Assembly: GCF_004362395.1 (NCBI RefSeq)
Contig: NZ_SNWE01000003.1
Span: 1-64,000, forward strand
Length of the DNA: 64,000 nt
Direction of reading: 5' to 3'
Origin: Salegentibacter sp. 24
GTDB taxonomy: Bacteria; Bacteroidota; Bacteroidia; Flavobacteriales; Flavobacteriaceae
How positions within the stretch are numbered: position 1 is the first letter of the stretch; each line of letters opens with the position of its first letter. This document shows positions 10,276-18,439 of the stretch, piece by piece. A program made the translations under genes and the position numbers. The notes beneath the pieces were generated by a model. That model saw nothing but the letters and a program-made list of their open reading frames with translations, was not told the origin of the DNA and did not search any database.

Positions 10276-10707
10276 ATGAAAAAAATCGTGTTCATTTTAT
10301 CATTACTATTTCTTGGGGCTTGTACCTTTCCTCAAGATCCTCAGCACTCATTTAAAGAGGCCAAAAAGGAGGATTTACTTGTCGGCATAACAATTAATCC
10401 TCCATTTACCATAAAAGAAAAGGACAGCTTTTTCGGAAAGGAAGTGCGTCTAATTCGCAAGTTTGCTGAAAGCGAAAATCTAAGCATTCAATTCATGGAA
10501 GGCTCCGAAAGCGAACTCGTGAAAAAATTAGAAAAATTCAAATTACACCTGGTCATTGGAGGTTTTGAGAAAAAGACCATTTGGAAAAAGAAAGCGGGCC
10601 TATCAGCTCCATATGATCAAAAGCACGTGATTATGGTACCCAAAGGAGAGAATAGGCTCTTACAGAAAGTAGAAACTTTTATATTCCACCAAAAAAATAA
10701 AGGATGA
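10276..10707 (+). CDS. Short solute-binding-protein-like lipoprotein (SBP family 3)
   Basis: Starting at the ATG at 10276, the 143-residue product has a lipoprotein signal (MKKIVFILSLLFLGAC) and a segment like extracellular solute-binding protein family 3: DLLVGITINPPFTIKEK, EVRLIRKFAESENLSIQFMEG, LHLVIGGFEKKTIWKKKAGL, VIMVPKGENRLLQKVETFI. It is only about 60 percent of a normal two-lobe binding protein, with most of the second lobe missing. The reading frame is clean and the end overlaps the next gene (ATGA), which suggests a true short form coupled to the CDF transporter. It might present metal or metal ligands to that transporter, but this is inference from context only. Confidence 0.7.
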   Translation: MKKIVFILSLLFLGACTFPQDPQHSFKEAKKEDLLVGITINPPFTIKEKDSFFGKEVRLIRKFAESENLSIQFMEGSESELVKKLEKFKLHLVIGGFEKKTIWKKKAGLSAPYDQKHVIMVPKGENRLLQKVETFIFHQKNKG

Positions 10708-11651
10708 AAAGCATTGTTGATTTTGAATTACCGGATGATTTAAAGAAAACTTTATCCAAAGCTGTAAATCTGGAATGGGTCACCCTGGGGTATTTAATTT
10801 CGGTAATAATATTGATGTACCTGGTGATGGGATCTTCCCAGGCCATGAAATCTGCCTGGCTTGAAGACACATTGAGTTTAGTCCCTTCTATTGCATTTCT
10901 AATCTCGGTCAAGATCTTTAGAAAACCACCTAATAAAAACTTCCCCTACGGTTATCACCGGGTCTTTTCTATCTCATTTTTAACCGGTGCGGTGGCCCTT
11001 CTTGGGATGGGTCTTTTTTTAGTTTTCGATTCTTCAATGGCACTTATAAAAGCAGAACATCCTACTATTGGAAACAAAATTATTTTTGGTCAGCGGATAT
11101 GGATGGGATGGATCATGATAGCTGCCCTATTATACAGTGCCATTCCAGCTATGATACTGGGATTTAAGAAATTGCCTTTAGCTAAAAAACTGCACAATAA
11201 AATTTTGTTCACTGATGCCAGTGCTCAAAAGGCAGATTATATGACCGCATTTGCAGCTATTCTGGGAATTATTGGTGTCGGCCTGGGATTATGGTGGGCC
11301 GATGCCCTGGCAGCACTTTTTATTTCCTTTTCCGTTTTAAAAGACGGGGTCACACACGTAAAAACCAGTGTACTGGATTTAATGGACAGGCATCCTAAAA
11401 CCCTAAAAAAACAAATAGATGATAAGCTGGTAGAAGAAATAAAAAACATCGTAAAATCATGGGACTGGGTAAAGGATGCCAGGGTCAGATTTAGAGAGAA
11501 TGGACAAATTTATTTTGGAGAGATCGCTTATATCCCCCAGGGCCCCATAGATCTGGATAAGTTACAACATGGATATGAAATTTTGAGAGAACATCACTGG
11601 AAAATACACGATTTTACAATTGGCCCGGTTAAAGAATTACCTAAATGGTAA
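10704..11651 (+). CDS. Cation diffusion facilitator (CDF) family transporter
   Basis: Inner-membrane metal efflux protein that exchanges divalent cations for protons. The 315 residues contain about six membrane helices. The segment FTDASAQKADYMTAFAAILGIIG corresponds to the metal-site helix (here Asp and Asp rather than the classical His-Asp of zinc members). FPYGYHRVFSISFL is the usual loop after helix 2, and a C-terminal cytoplasmic domain of the ferredoxin-like type follows (DWVKDARVRFRENGQIYFGE). It overlaps the preceding lipoprotein gene by 4 bp, so translation is probably coupled. The altered metal site makes the cation uncertain. Confidence 0.88.
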   Translation: MKSIVDFELPDDLKKTLSKAVNLEWVTLGYLISVIILMYLVMGSSQAMKSAWLEDTLSLVPSIAFLISVKIFRKPPNKNFPYGYHRVFSISFLTGAVALLGMGLFLVFDSSMALIKAEHPTIGNKIIFGQRIWMGWIMIAALLYSAIPAMILGFKKLPLAKKLHNKILFTDASAQKADYMTAFAAILGIIGVGLGLWWADALAALFISFSVLKDGVTHVKTSVLDLMDRHPKTLKKQIDDKLVEEIKNIVKSWDWVKDARVRFRENGQIYFGEIAYIPQGPIDLDKLQHGYEILREHHWKIHDFTIGPVKELPKW

Positions 11652-11784
11652 CAGAAAAATGGTACCGGCGAAATCTCTGCTGCTTAACCGAACAGCGCGA
11701 CAACTTTAAAATCAACGAGGATAGTCAGGATATATAAAGAAAAATCTCCTTTTTCAGAAACAAAATTAATCAAAAAAGGGTAAT

Positions 11785-12726
11785 ATGGATGTTATTATTG
11801 GAATTATAGGACTTACGCTTCTAGTTCTTGTATTTGGTGATTTCTTTTTTACCACCCTTTCCTTCAATGGTTACGGGCAAATGTCTAAAAAATTAAACCA
11901 GTGGGTTGGAGCGCTTATAATTCACAACAACAAGTCTTCCTTACGCTATGTTTATTCCGGTATTTCACACCTTTTAATTAACTCTGCTGTTTGGTTGGGT
12001 TTTCTCATTCTTTCTGCCTGGATCATCTTTATGGCCAATGAAGAAATGGTGATAAACAGCTCCACAAGAGAGGCTGCCGATATTTTGGAAAGGCTTTATT
12101 TTACCTGTTATGTAATTTCAACAGTTGGCCTGGGAGATTTTATACCAGGTACGCAGCTGAGCCGAATAATTTTTACCATCATCTCTTTTTCTGGTTTTAT
12201 AATGCTTACCCTGAATATTACCTACCTGTCCTCTGTTATTCAAGCGGTGAAAAAACAAAAGGCATTGGCCCTCCAAATAGACCTCATTGGAAAAACACCT
12301 GATGAGATAACTGATACGCTCATCTCAGAAAGAAATATAGATTCGGATCTTATACAAATCAAATCCTTACTTACAGAACATATTATTGATCATTTTTCCT
12401 TTCCGGTAATTCATCGCTTTATCAGCAGAAATGACAGCAGATGTCCGGTGGTGCAATGTCTCCGCCTGTATGTAGCCATCGCCGGGTATCAATCTTCCAA
12501 AGAACCTGAACAAATCGGCCTTGGTTATAAGAGATTATCCCAAAGCCTTAAGGATTACCTGGAAATGGATCGAAATGTAACTAAAAAAATGGCCTCACCA
12601 AATCTTTCCCAATTGCATACTCCAGATTTCCTGTCTCCCGGGGAGACCAGGAAAATCACTATGGCTTTAATGAGCATTGGCAAAAACTGGGAGAATATTT
12701 ACACCAACAAAAATGAAAGATCATAA
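11785..12726 (+). CDS. Two-helix potassium channel family protein
   Basis: Small K+ channel-like membrane protein of 313 residues. An N-terminal helix (VIIGIIGLTLLVLVFGDFFF) is followed by a second membrane helix near 65-90, a pore loop with the selectivity filter TVGLGD (YFTCYVISTVGLGDFIPG), then the inner helix IIFTIISFSGFIMLTLNITYL. The last 150 residues are cytoplasmic and show no recognised RCK (Rossmann) nucleotide-binding motif. The filter fits the TVGYG/TVGLG class. The gene lies 18 bp before an M50-like protease gene in the same direction, so the two probably share a transcript. Confidence 0.85.
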   Translation: MDVIIGIIGLTLLVLVFGDFFFTTLSFNGYGQMSKKLNQWVGALIIHNNKSSLRYVYSGISHLLINSAVWLGFLILSAWIIFMANEEMVINSSTREAADILERLYFTCYVISTVGLGDFIPGTQLSRIIFTIISFSGFIMLTLNITYLSSVIQAVKKQKALALQIDLIGKTPDEITDTLISERNIDSDLIQIKSLLTEHIIDHFSFPVIHRFISRNDSRCPVVQCLRLYVAIAGYQSSKEPEQIGLGYKRLSQSLKDYLEMDRNVTKKMASPNLSQLHTPDFLSPGETRKITMALMSIGKNWENIYTNKNERS

Positions 12727-12744
12727 GACTTAAAAACAAGACTA

Positions 12745-13428
12745 ATGTTCGACCTCAAAGATATTCCAAAACTCTTCCTGGCATTTTTTATTATTTTGCC
12801 CATAATTTCGATTATCCATGAAGCCGGGCATGTATTTTTTGCACGGCTTTTAGGAGCCAGAAATATCCAGATTGTCATTGGATCGGGCAAAATAATAGCA
12901 AGAAAATGGATCTTTGAAATCAGGAAGTATTACTTCTGGTACGGATTCTGTTATTTTGATAATATTGATGAAAGTCAGAAATTAAGAAACATAATAATAT
13001 ACCTGGGGGGAACTATTTTTAATACCCTTGCTGCCCTGTTTATGGTCTACCTGGTAAGTTATAATTGGGTGGAACCGGGAATATTCACCTATCAATTCAT
13101 TTACTTCTCCCTTTATTATGTTTTTTTCGCTTTATTCCCAATGAAATATCCAGATGGAAATTTTAGTGATGGAAAAATTCTCCTGGAATTGTTAAAAAAT
13201 AATCACGAATTAATCAATCAGAAAAGGTATCAGCTGGCAGCTGAGAAAGACGCCGAAGTTTGGATATTAAAGAATAACCGGGGCGAGGAAATTGAAAAAT
13301 TCGAATCCTTTGAGCAAGCAATTAATAAATCTGAGGAAATAGCTAAAAAGAACCGACCAAGTCGCCTGGAAATTAACAAAGGAGAGGATGGCACTGAGGT
13401 GCAAATTTTTCCCCGTACCCCGTTATAA
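12745..13428 (+). CDS. M50-like membrane metalloprotease with DUF2188-like tail
   Basis: Membrane protein of 227 residues with the zinc-protease motif HEAGH at residues 25-29 (IISIIHEAGHVFFARLLGA), inside the first hydrophobic segment as in site-2 protease family M50. Three more hydrophobic stretches follow (GTIFNTLAALFMVYLVSY, FIYFSLYYVFFALFPM), and the motif PDGNFSDGKILLEL resembles the third-ligand region (N/PxxxxDG) of that family. The last 55 residues (VWILKNNRGEEIEKFESFEQAI and on) look like a DUF2188-type small domain, an uncommon fusion. The short core suggests a minimal M50 or an M50-like regulator. No anti-sigma partner is nearby. Confidence 0.7.
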   Translation: MFDLKDIPKLFLAFFIILPIISIIHEAGHVFFARLLGARNIQIVIGSGKIIARKWIFEIRKYYFWYGFCYFDNIDESQKLRNIIIYLGGTIFNTLAALFMVYLVSYNWVEPGIFTYQFIYFSLYYVFFALFPMKYPDGNFSDGKILLELLKNNHELINQKRYQLAAEKDAEVWILKNNRGEEIEKFESFEQAINKSEEIAKKNRPSRLEINKGEDGTEVQIFPRTPL

Positions 13429-13729
13429 ATTTAAAAGTGGTTTTTAACCAGGATCAAACAGAAACCTTGGCTGCTGTTTTAAAAATACTCAAGAAAAACC
13501 AGATAAAATCGGGCAGATGTTTAAGCTCCATTGTAACGAACCCATTCCTATTGAAAAAGATAATGGAAGGGATAAGAAAAAAATTATTTCCTAAATCGCT
13601 TATCTTTTTTTAGTCAACAAATAAAGAGACCAAAATGGCATCCAAATCAGGGCCAGGCTAAAGCGGCCATAAAAAAACACCCTGCCTAAAGGTCGATAAA
13701 AGAGACGAAATAAAATTAATTAAGTTTTT
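13429..13729. other. Gene-free stretch before the rpoD promoter
   Basis: No convincing gene. A short plus-strand frame without a start (from 13429) reads like coding remnant but matches nothing I recognise. The stretch is AT-rich and has no strong repeat. Confidence 0.4.
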
Positions 13730-13759
13730 TTGTAACATTTCGACTACAAGCTACGTATA
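13730..13759 (+). promoter_or_regulatory. Candidate rpoD promoter
   Basis: TTG at 13730-13732, then 19 bases, then TACGTATA at 13752-13759. This resembles the Bacteroidota TTG/TAnnTTTG pattern, with an imperfect -7 box. Confidence 0.45.
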
Positions 13760-13790
13760 AACATATACAAGAGATTCATAATTAAAATCC

Positions 13791-13796
13791 AAGGAG
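13791..13796 (+). promoter_or_regulatory. Strong Shine-Dalgarno sequence before rpoD
   Basis: AAGGAG lies seven bases before the rpoD ATG. Most other genes in the window lack any purine-rich site at this place, as expected in Bacteroidota, where the anti-Shine-Dalgarno end of 16S rRNA is occluded. Confidence 0.7.
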
Positions 13797-13803
13797 ACGA
13801 TAG

Positions 13804-14667
13804 ATGAGACAACTTAAGATTACGAAGCAGGTTACAAACCGTGAGACTGCTTCGCTGGATAAGTATTTGCAAGAAATTGGTAAGGTTGATTTAATTACTG
13901 CCGATGAAGAGGTAGAATTAGCACAACGAATTAAAGCGGGTGATGACCGCGCTTTGGAAAAATTAACCAAGGCTAATTTACGTTTTGTGGTGTCGGTTGC
14001 AAAACAATATCAAAATCAGGGGTTAACCCTACCCGACCTTATTAATGAAGGAAATTTAGGATTAATTAAAGCTGCGAAACGTTTTGACGAAACCCGTGGT
14101 TTTAAATTCATATCCTATGCTGTATGGTGGATTCGTCAGTCTATTCTTCAGGCCCTGGCAGAACAATCCCGAATTGTTCGTTTACCACTGAACAAAATTG
14201 GATCTATTAACAAGATCAACAAAACTTTTGCTTTCCTTGAGCAGTCTCATGAGCGCCCACCAAGTGCTGAAGAAATTGCAAAAGAGCTCGATATGACCAT
14301 TAACGACGTTAAGGAATCTATGAAGAATTCCGGTCGTCATGTCTCTATGGATGCTCCCCTGGTAGAAGGTGAAGATTCTAACCTTTACGATGTACTTCGT
14401 TCCGGTGAATCTCCAAACCCTGATAAAGAACTTTTACACGAGTCTTTAAGAACAGAGATTGAGCGTGCTTTAGAAACCCTAACCCCGCGAGAAGCTGATG
14501 TTATTCGTTTGTATTTTGGTTTAGGAGACCAGCACCCAATGACCCTTGAAGAAATTGGAGAGACTTTTGATCTTACAAGAGAAAGAGTCAGACAAATTAA
14601 AGAAAAAGCGATCAGAAGGTTGAAACATACCTCTAGAAGTAAGATCCTAAAAACATATTTAGGATAA
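13804..14667 (+). CDS. rpoD: RNA polymerase primary sigma factor RpoD (short Bacteroidota form)
   Basis: Housekeeping sigma factor that directs RNA polymerase to promoters. The 287-residue form lacks the long region 1.1 and non-conserved insert of proteobacterial RpoD, as usual in Bacteroidota. Visible parts are region 1.2 ([17 protein letters not shown]), region 2 ([51 protein letters not shown]), region 3 ([18 protein letters not shown]) and region 4 ([35 protein letters not shown]). It is probably transcribed alone from its own promoter and terminated at 14742-14770. Its strong Shine-Dalgarno site is unusual for the lineage. Confidence 0.97.
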   Translation: MRQLKITKQVTNRETASLDKYLQEIGKVDLITADEEVELAQRIKAGDDRALEKLTKANLRFVVSVAKQYQNQGLTLPDLINEGNLGLIKAAKRFDETRGFKFISYAVWWIRQSILQALAEQSRIVRLPLNKIGSINKINKTFAFLEQSHERPPSAEEIAKELDMTINDVKESMKNSGRHVSMDAPLVEGEDSNLYDVLRSGESPNPDKELLHESLRTEIERALETLTPREADVIRLYFGLGDQHPMTLEEIGETFDLTRERVRQIKEKAIRRLKHTSRSKILKTYLG

Positions 14668-14741
14668 GGTATTGAAGATGACAACAGTTAATGCCGGCGA
14701 CGGCCGGCTAACATAACTGTTCGTTTTTTGATTGATGAATG

Positions 14742-14770
14742 ACCCCGGCGTGATGAACCGGGGTTTTTTC
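14742..14770 (+). terminator. Rho-independent terminator of rpoD
   Basis: ACCCCGG and CCGGGGT form a 7-bp stem with a 9-base loop followed by TTTTTT. A second GC-rich inverted repeat (GCCGGC on both sides of GACG) lies just upstream at about 14692-14710. Confidence 0.85.
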
Positions 14771-14894
14771 GTTTCTAAACTTTATTATCCCCGCAATTAT
14801 GAGATACGCTAATCTTTTGTTAAGCCAGGGCCAGCTTTTTAAATAGCGTCTTTTTTCTGAGTATCTTCTATCATTATTTATAAATGCAGGTAAG

Positions 14895-15773
14895 ATGAAG
14901 GAGGAAGGAAAGATTTTAATTGCAGGGGCCTCTGGGGTACTGGGCCTGGAAATAGTGAAATTATTAAAGGCAGAAGGAAAAAACCTGAGAGTCTTAACCC
15001 GGACTGATGAAGGGCTTGAAACCCTATCCGGTTACACCGAGGATATTTGGAAAGAAGATGCGGCCAAAGAGACTGCCGGGATTAAAGGGATCACCAAAAA
15101 TGTTACCACCGTAATCTCAGCCCTTGGTAAAAGCATCAGCCTGTTTGCACCTCCTGAGGCCTCTTTTTATGAAAACGATTACAAGGCCAATAAAAACCTT
15201 ATTGATGATGCGGTTAGAAATAAGGTGGCTCGGTTTATATATATTTCCATAAAAGGCGCAGATACTTTAAAAGACTATAATGTAGCCAGGGTACATAAAC
15301 TATGTGAAAATGAACTGCGAAATTCCGGCTTAGATTATACCATCATAAGACCTGTAGGCTTCTACTCTGGTCTAAATGATCTGGCCATTATGGCCAAACG
15401 TAAATTCATCCCTCTGATTGGTTCAGGAAAGGCAAAAACCAATAGCATTCATCATAAGGATCTGGCAGTAGTTGTGGTATCCTTCCTGGAAAAAGGCCCG
15501 GACATCATAGAGATTGGGGGTCCGAATATTCACACCAGGCTGGAAATGGTCCAAATGATCAAGGAAATTATTGGGGGGAATATCATTAAAATCCCCGAAC
15601 CCATCGCTAAAGTAAGTGCCAGGCTTGGGCTTACGACAATATTGGGTAAAGGAATTCATGACAAACTGGATTATTTTACTTTTATCACTACAAATGATAT
15701 GATCGGGGAACCCAGGGGTAGCATATCCTTTCGGGAATATCTTGGTAGTCTGGATCTTAAAAAACTGAGTTAA
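14895..15773 (+). CDS. NmrA-like SDR family NAD(P)-binding protein
   Basis: Atypical short-chain dehydrogenase of the NmrA/SDR-a5 type, 292 residues. The N-terminal Rossmann motif ILIAGASGVLGLEIVKLLKAE is clear, and FIYISIKGAD followed by LDYTIIRPVGFYSGL are the typical later segments. A canonical YxxxK pair is not obvious, so it may bind a dinucleotide without classical SDR catalysis. Its stop overlaps the next start (TAATG), so it is co-translated with the FAD oxidoreductase. The substrate is unknown. Confidence 0.82.
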   Translation: MKEEGKILIAGASGVLGLEIVKLLKAEGKNLRVLTRTDEGLETLSGYTEDIWKEDAAKETAGIKGITKNVTTVISALGKSISLFAPPEASFYENDYKANKNLIDDAVRNKVARFIYISIKGADTLKDYNVARVHKLCENELRNSGLDYTIIRPVGFYSGLNDLAIMAKRKFIPLIGSGKAKTNSIHHKDLAVVVVSFLEKGPDIIEIGGPNIHTRLEMVQMIKEIIGGNIIKIPEPIAKVSARLGLTTILGKGIHDKLDYFTFITTNDMIGEPRGSISFREYLGSLDLKKLS

Positions 15774-17194
15774 TGTCTTTGAACTACGATGCTATAATAA
15801 TTGGAAGTGGTTCTAACGGAATTTCTGCAGCAATATATTTGCAGCAGCAAGGCTTAAAAACTGCTATTTTTGAACAGGCTTCCACTCCCGGGGGCTCCAC
15901 CAGAACCCAGGAATTGACCTTGCCCGGTTTTAAACACGACGTGGGCTCCGCCATATTACCTATGGGGTATGGCTCCCCGTTTTTAAGATCACTACCATTA
16001 AAGGAACATGGCCTGGAATGGATCTTTCCGGAAATCCCCTATTCCCATCCATTTGGTGATGGCACGGCCTATGCCTGCTACACGGATATAAATAAAACAG
16101 CCGCCCAGTTAGGAATTGATGAAAGTTCCTATCTCAAATTGTTCCAGCCCCTTATAAGTAGCTGGGGAAAAATAGAAAATGACCTGCTCGGACCTTTGAG
16201 TATCCCACAGCACCCTTTGGACTTTATCAAATTTGGAATAAAAGCCCTGCCCTCGGCCAGTATGCTAGCCAGACAATATTTCAAAAATGAAAAATCAAGA
16301 ATATTTTTTTATGGGGCCGCAGCACATTCCACCCTACCCCTGGATAGCATGGCATCAGCCTCCTTTGGGCTAGTCTTAAGTACTATGGCCCATAAATTCA
16401 ATTGGCCCTTCCCCAAGGGTGGAGCCCAGAACCTCATAAAGAGTATGCTGAGTTACTATAGCTCCCTGGGTGGAGAACTGCATCTTGATAGAAATATCAC
16501 CCACCTGGAAGAACTTCCAGGGTCAAAAACCTATCTCTTCGATCTCACCCCAAAGCAGTTATTAGAAATAAAAGGAACCGATTTTTCAGATCTGTACCGG
16601 GAGAGAATGAGTTCCTTCCAATATGGGGCCGGGGTTTTTAAGGTCGATTGGGCACTTGATAAACCTATTCCTTTTACCAGTGAAAAATGCCGCAAATCCG
16701 GAACGGTACACCTAGGCTTTTCAGAAGAAGAAATGGAGAATTCAGAAAAAAGAATTCATCACAAACAAATGACAGACACCCCATACGTACTGGTGGCCCA
16801 ACATAGTATTTTTGATAATACCAGAGCTCCGGAGGGAAAGCACACCGCCTGGGCCTATTGTCATGTTCCCAATGGAAGTATTGCTGATTTTTCAGATATC
16901 ATCGAGGCGCAGATAGAACGCGCGGCCCCGGGATTTAAAGCATCTATCCTAAAAAAATCCACTATGAATACCGTAGCACTTGAAGCTTTTAACCCCAATA
17001 TTATCGGGGGTGATATCAACGGGGGAAAACAGGATATCACCCAGCTCTTTACCAGGCCTATTGCCAAACTATCTCCCTATGCCACCCCGGACCCCAGGGT
17101 ATACCTTTGTTCCTCTTCGACCCCTCCAGGAGGAGGCGTTCACGGGATGTGCGGTTTTAATGCAGCAAAGGCCGTTATAAAAGATCATTTTTAA
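15773..17194 (+). CDS. Phytoene-desaturase-like NAD(P)/FAD-dependent oxidoreductase
   Basis: Flavoprotein of the CrtI/phytoene dehydrogenase superfamily (amine-oxidase fold), 473 residues. The FAD-binding dinucleotide motif is at the N-terminus (YDAIIIGSGSNGISAAIYL, then FEQASTPGGSTRTQELTLPGF). The C-terminal FAD signature is VYLCSSSTPPGGGVHGMCGFNAAKAV. It overlaps the SDR gene by one base. The crt genes phytoene synthase and lycopene cyclase are absent from this window, so carotenoid synthesis is not shown. It may instead act on a lipid or other isoprenoid. The BLUF photoreceptor 127 bp downstream makes a light-related role worth considering. Confidence 0.85.
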   Translation: MSLNYDAIIIGSGSNGISAAIYLQQQGLKTAIFEQASTPGGSTRTQELTLPGFKHDVGSAILPMGYGSPFLRSLPLKEHGLEWIFPEIPYSHPFGDGTAYACYTDINKTAAQLGIDESSYLKLFQPLISSWGKIENDLLGPLSIPQHPLDFIKFGIKALPSASMLARQYFKNEKSRIFFYGAAAHSTLPLDSMASASFGLVLSTMAHKFNWPFPKGGAQNLIKSMLSYYSSLGGELHLDRNITHLEELPGSKTYLFDLTPKQLLEIKGTDFSDLYRERMSSFQYGAGVFKVDWALDKPIPFTSEKCRKSGTVHLGFSEEEMENSEKRIHHKQMTDTPYVLVAQHSIFDNTRAPEGKHTAWAYCHVPNGSIADFSDIIEAQIERAAPGFKASILKKSTMNTVALEAFNPNIIGGDINGGKQDITQLFTRPIAKLSPYATPDPRVYLCSSSTPPGGGVHGMCGFNAAKAVIKDHF

Positions 17195-17289
17195 ATAATG
17201 CGCACTAACTCCGGCGCAGTCGCACCGTTTCCGTTATAATTTTATATAAATTTTCACGCTTTTAAATTTCAACAATTCTTAAATCCCCT

Positions 17290-17297
17290 TATTTTTG
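17290..17297 (+). promoter_or_regulatory. -7 promoter element of the BLUF gene
   Basis: TATTTTTG matches TAnnTTTG and lies 23 bp before the start codon. Confidence 0.45.
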
Positions 17298-17320
17298 GAC
17301 CTAACAATTCTTAATTCTTT

Positions 17321-17731
17321 ATGCGATACGCAATAAGTTATGTGAGTACCGTGAACCCGGCACTTTCAGAATCCGAAATTCAAGAGGCTTTAGATTTTAG
17401 TAAAAACTGGAATAACGATAATAATATCACCGGGATTCTTTTATATTCCCAGGGCAATTTCTTCCAGGTTCTGGAAGGGGAAGAAGAGCTTTTAAAGGAA
17501 CTATTTGCCAGGATAAAAGCAGACCAGCGGCATCACAATATCATCACCATCTTTCAGAAATCTATTCCCAGCGTTACCTTTGATGGGTACCAAACCGACT
17601 TTATATCTCTGGACGATCGGTATAATGAAACAAAATTCGACATTTACCTGACCCAGGTCAGTCTTTTAAATCCAGCCATTCAGGGTTCGGTAAGGTACAT
17701 CTTAAATAAATTTACAGAAGGCATTAAATAA
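17321..17731 (+). CDS. BLUF-domain blue-light photoreceptor
   Basis: Stand-alone sensor of blue light using FAD, 136 residues: one BLUF domain with a short helical C-terminal cap and no fused output domain. The residues that bind and tune the flavin are present with the spacing known from AppA: Tyr7 (ISYVS), Asn31 and Gln49 (FFQVLEGEEE). TGILLYSQGNFFQVLEG is the family signature. The position of the semi-conserved Trp near residue 90 is Tyr here. Short BLUF proteins act through protein partners. The nearest candidates are the upstream oxidoreductases, but no partner can be proved from sequence. Confidence 0.92.
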   Translation: MRYAISYVSTVNPALSESEIQEALDFSKNWNNDNNITGILLYSQGNFFQVLEGEEELLKELFARIKADQRHHNIITIFQKSIPSVTFDGYQTDFISLDDRYNETKFDIYLTQVSLLNPAIQGSVRYILNKFTEGIK

Positions 17732-17743
17732 GTATAATCTTGT

Positions 17744-17751
17744 TATTTTTG
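17744..17751 (+). promoter_or_regulatory. -7 promoter element of rpe
   Basis: TATTTTTG matches TAnnTTTG, 25 bp before the rpe ATG. A transcription start between the two would exclude the longer rpe frame. Confidence 0.5.
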
Positions 17752-17776
17752 TGTGCTCATCTACAGCTCAACTCTT

Positions 17777-18439
17777 ATGACAACAAAACTTATTGCCCCA
17801 TCCATACTTGCCGCTGATTTCGGAAACCTTCAGCGCGATATTGAAATGGTGAACAAAAGTGAAGCCGACTGGTTCCATATAGATATCATGGACGGCGTGT
17901 TTGTTCCCAACATCTCTTATGGTATGCCGGTTCTGCAAGCAATTACCAAACATGCTGAAAAAACGATCGATGTGCATCTTATGATCGTAGACCCGGACAG
18001 GTACATAAAAGAATTTGCCCGCCTTGGCGCAGATAACCTTACGGTTCATTACGAGGCCTGTACTCATCTGCATCGAACCCTGCAGGCAATCAAATCTGAG
18101 GGTATGAATGCAGGGGTAGCGATAAATCCTCATACAAGTGTTGATCTTTTGAAAGATGTGATCCAGGATATCGACATAGTATGTATTATGAGCGTAAACC
18201 CTGGTTTTGGCGGACAAAGTTTTATCGAAAATACGTATAACAAAATCCAGCGTTTAAAGGAACTCATTGTAACGCATAACGCTTCGACCTTAATTGAAAT
18301 TGACGGCGGGGTCACCAACGAAAATGCCTCCCAGCTTGTAAAGGCAGGAGCAGATATCCTGGTTGCCGGCAGTTATGTTTTTAAAGCAGAAGACCAACTG
18401 GAAACCATAAAAGACTTAAGACAACTTGCAAACTCCTAA
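17777..18439 (+). CDS. rpe: Ribulose-phosphate 3-epimerase
   Basis: Interconverts ribulose 5-phosphate and xylulose 5-phosphate in the pentose phosphate pathway. It is a TIM-barrel protein of 220 residues. The motifs IAPSILAADFGNL, WFHIDIMDGVFVPNISYG (metal His and the first catalytic Asp), DVHLMIVDP, IMSVNPGFGGQSFI and IEIDGGV (second catalytic Asp) are all present. The start MTTKLIAPS was chosen because the in-frame ATG 24 bp upstream would begin at or before the likely transcription start. Its last 14 bases overlap the start region of ypdA. Confidence 0.96.
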   Translation: MTTKLIAPSILAADFGNLQRDIEMVNKSEADWFHIDIMDGVFVPNISYGMPVLQAITKHAEKTIDVHLMIVDPDRYIKEFARLGADNLTVHYEACTHLHRTLQAIKSEGMNAGVAINPHTSVDLLKDVIQDIDIVCIMSVNPGFGGQSFIENTYNKIQRLKELIVTHNASTLIEIDGGVTNENASQLVKAGADILVAGSYVFKAEDQLETIKDLRQLANS

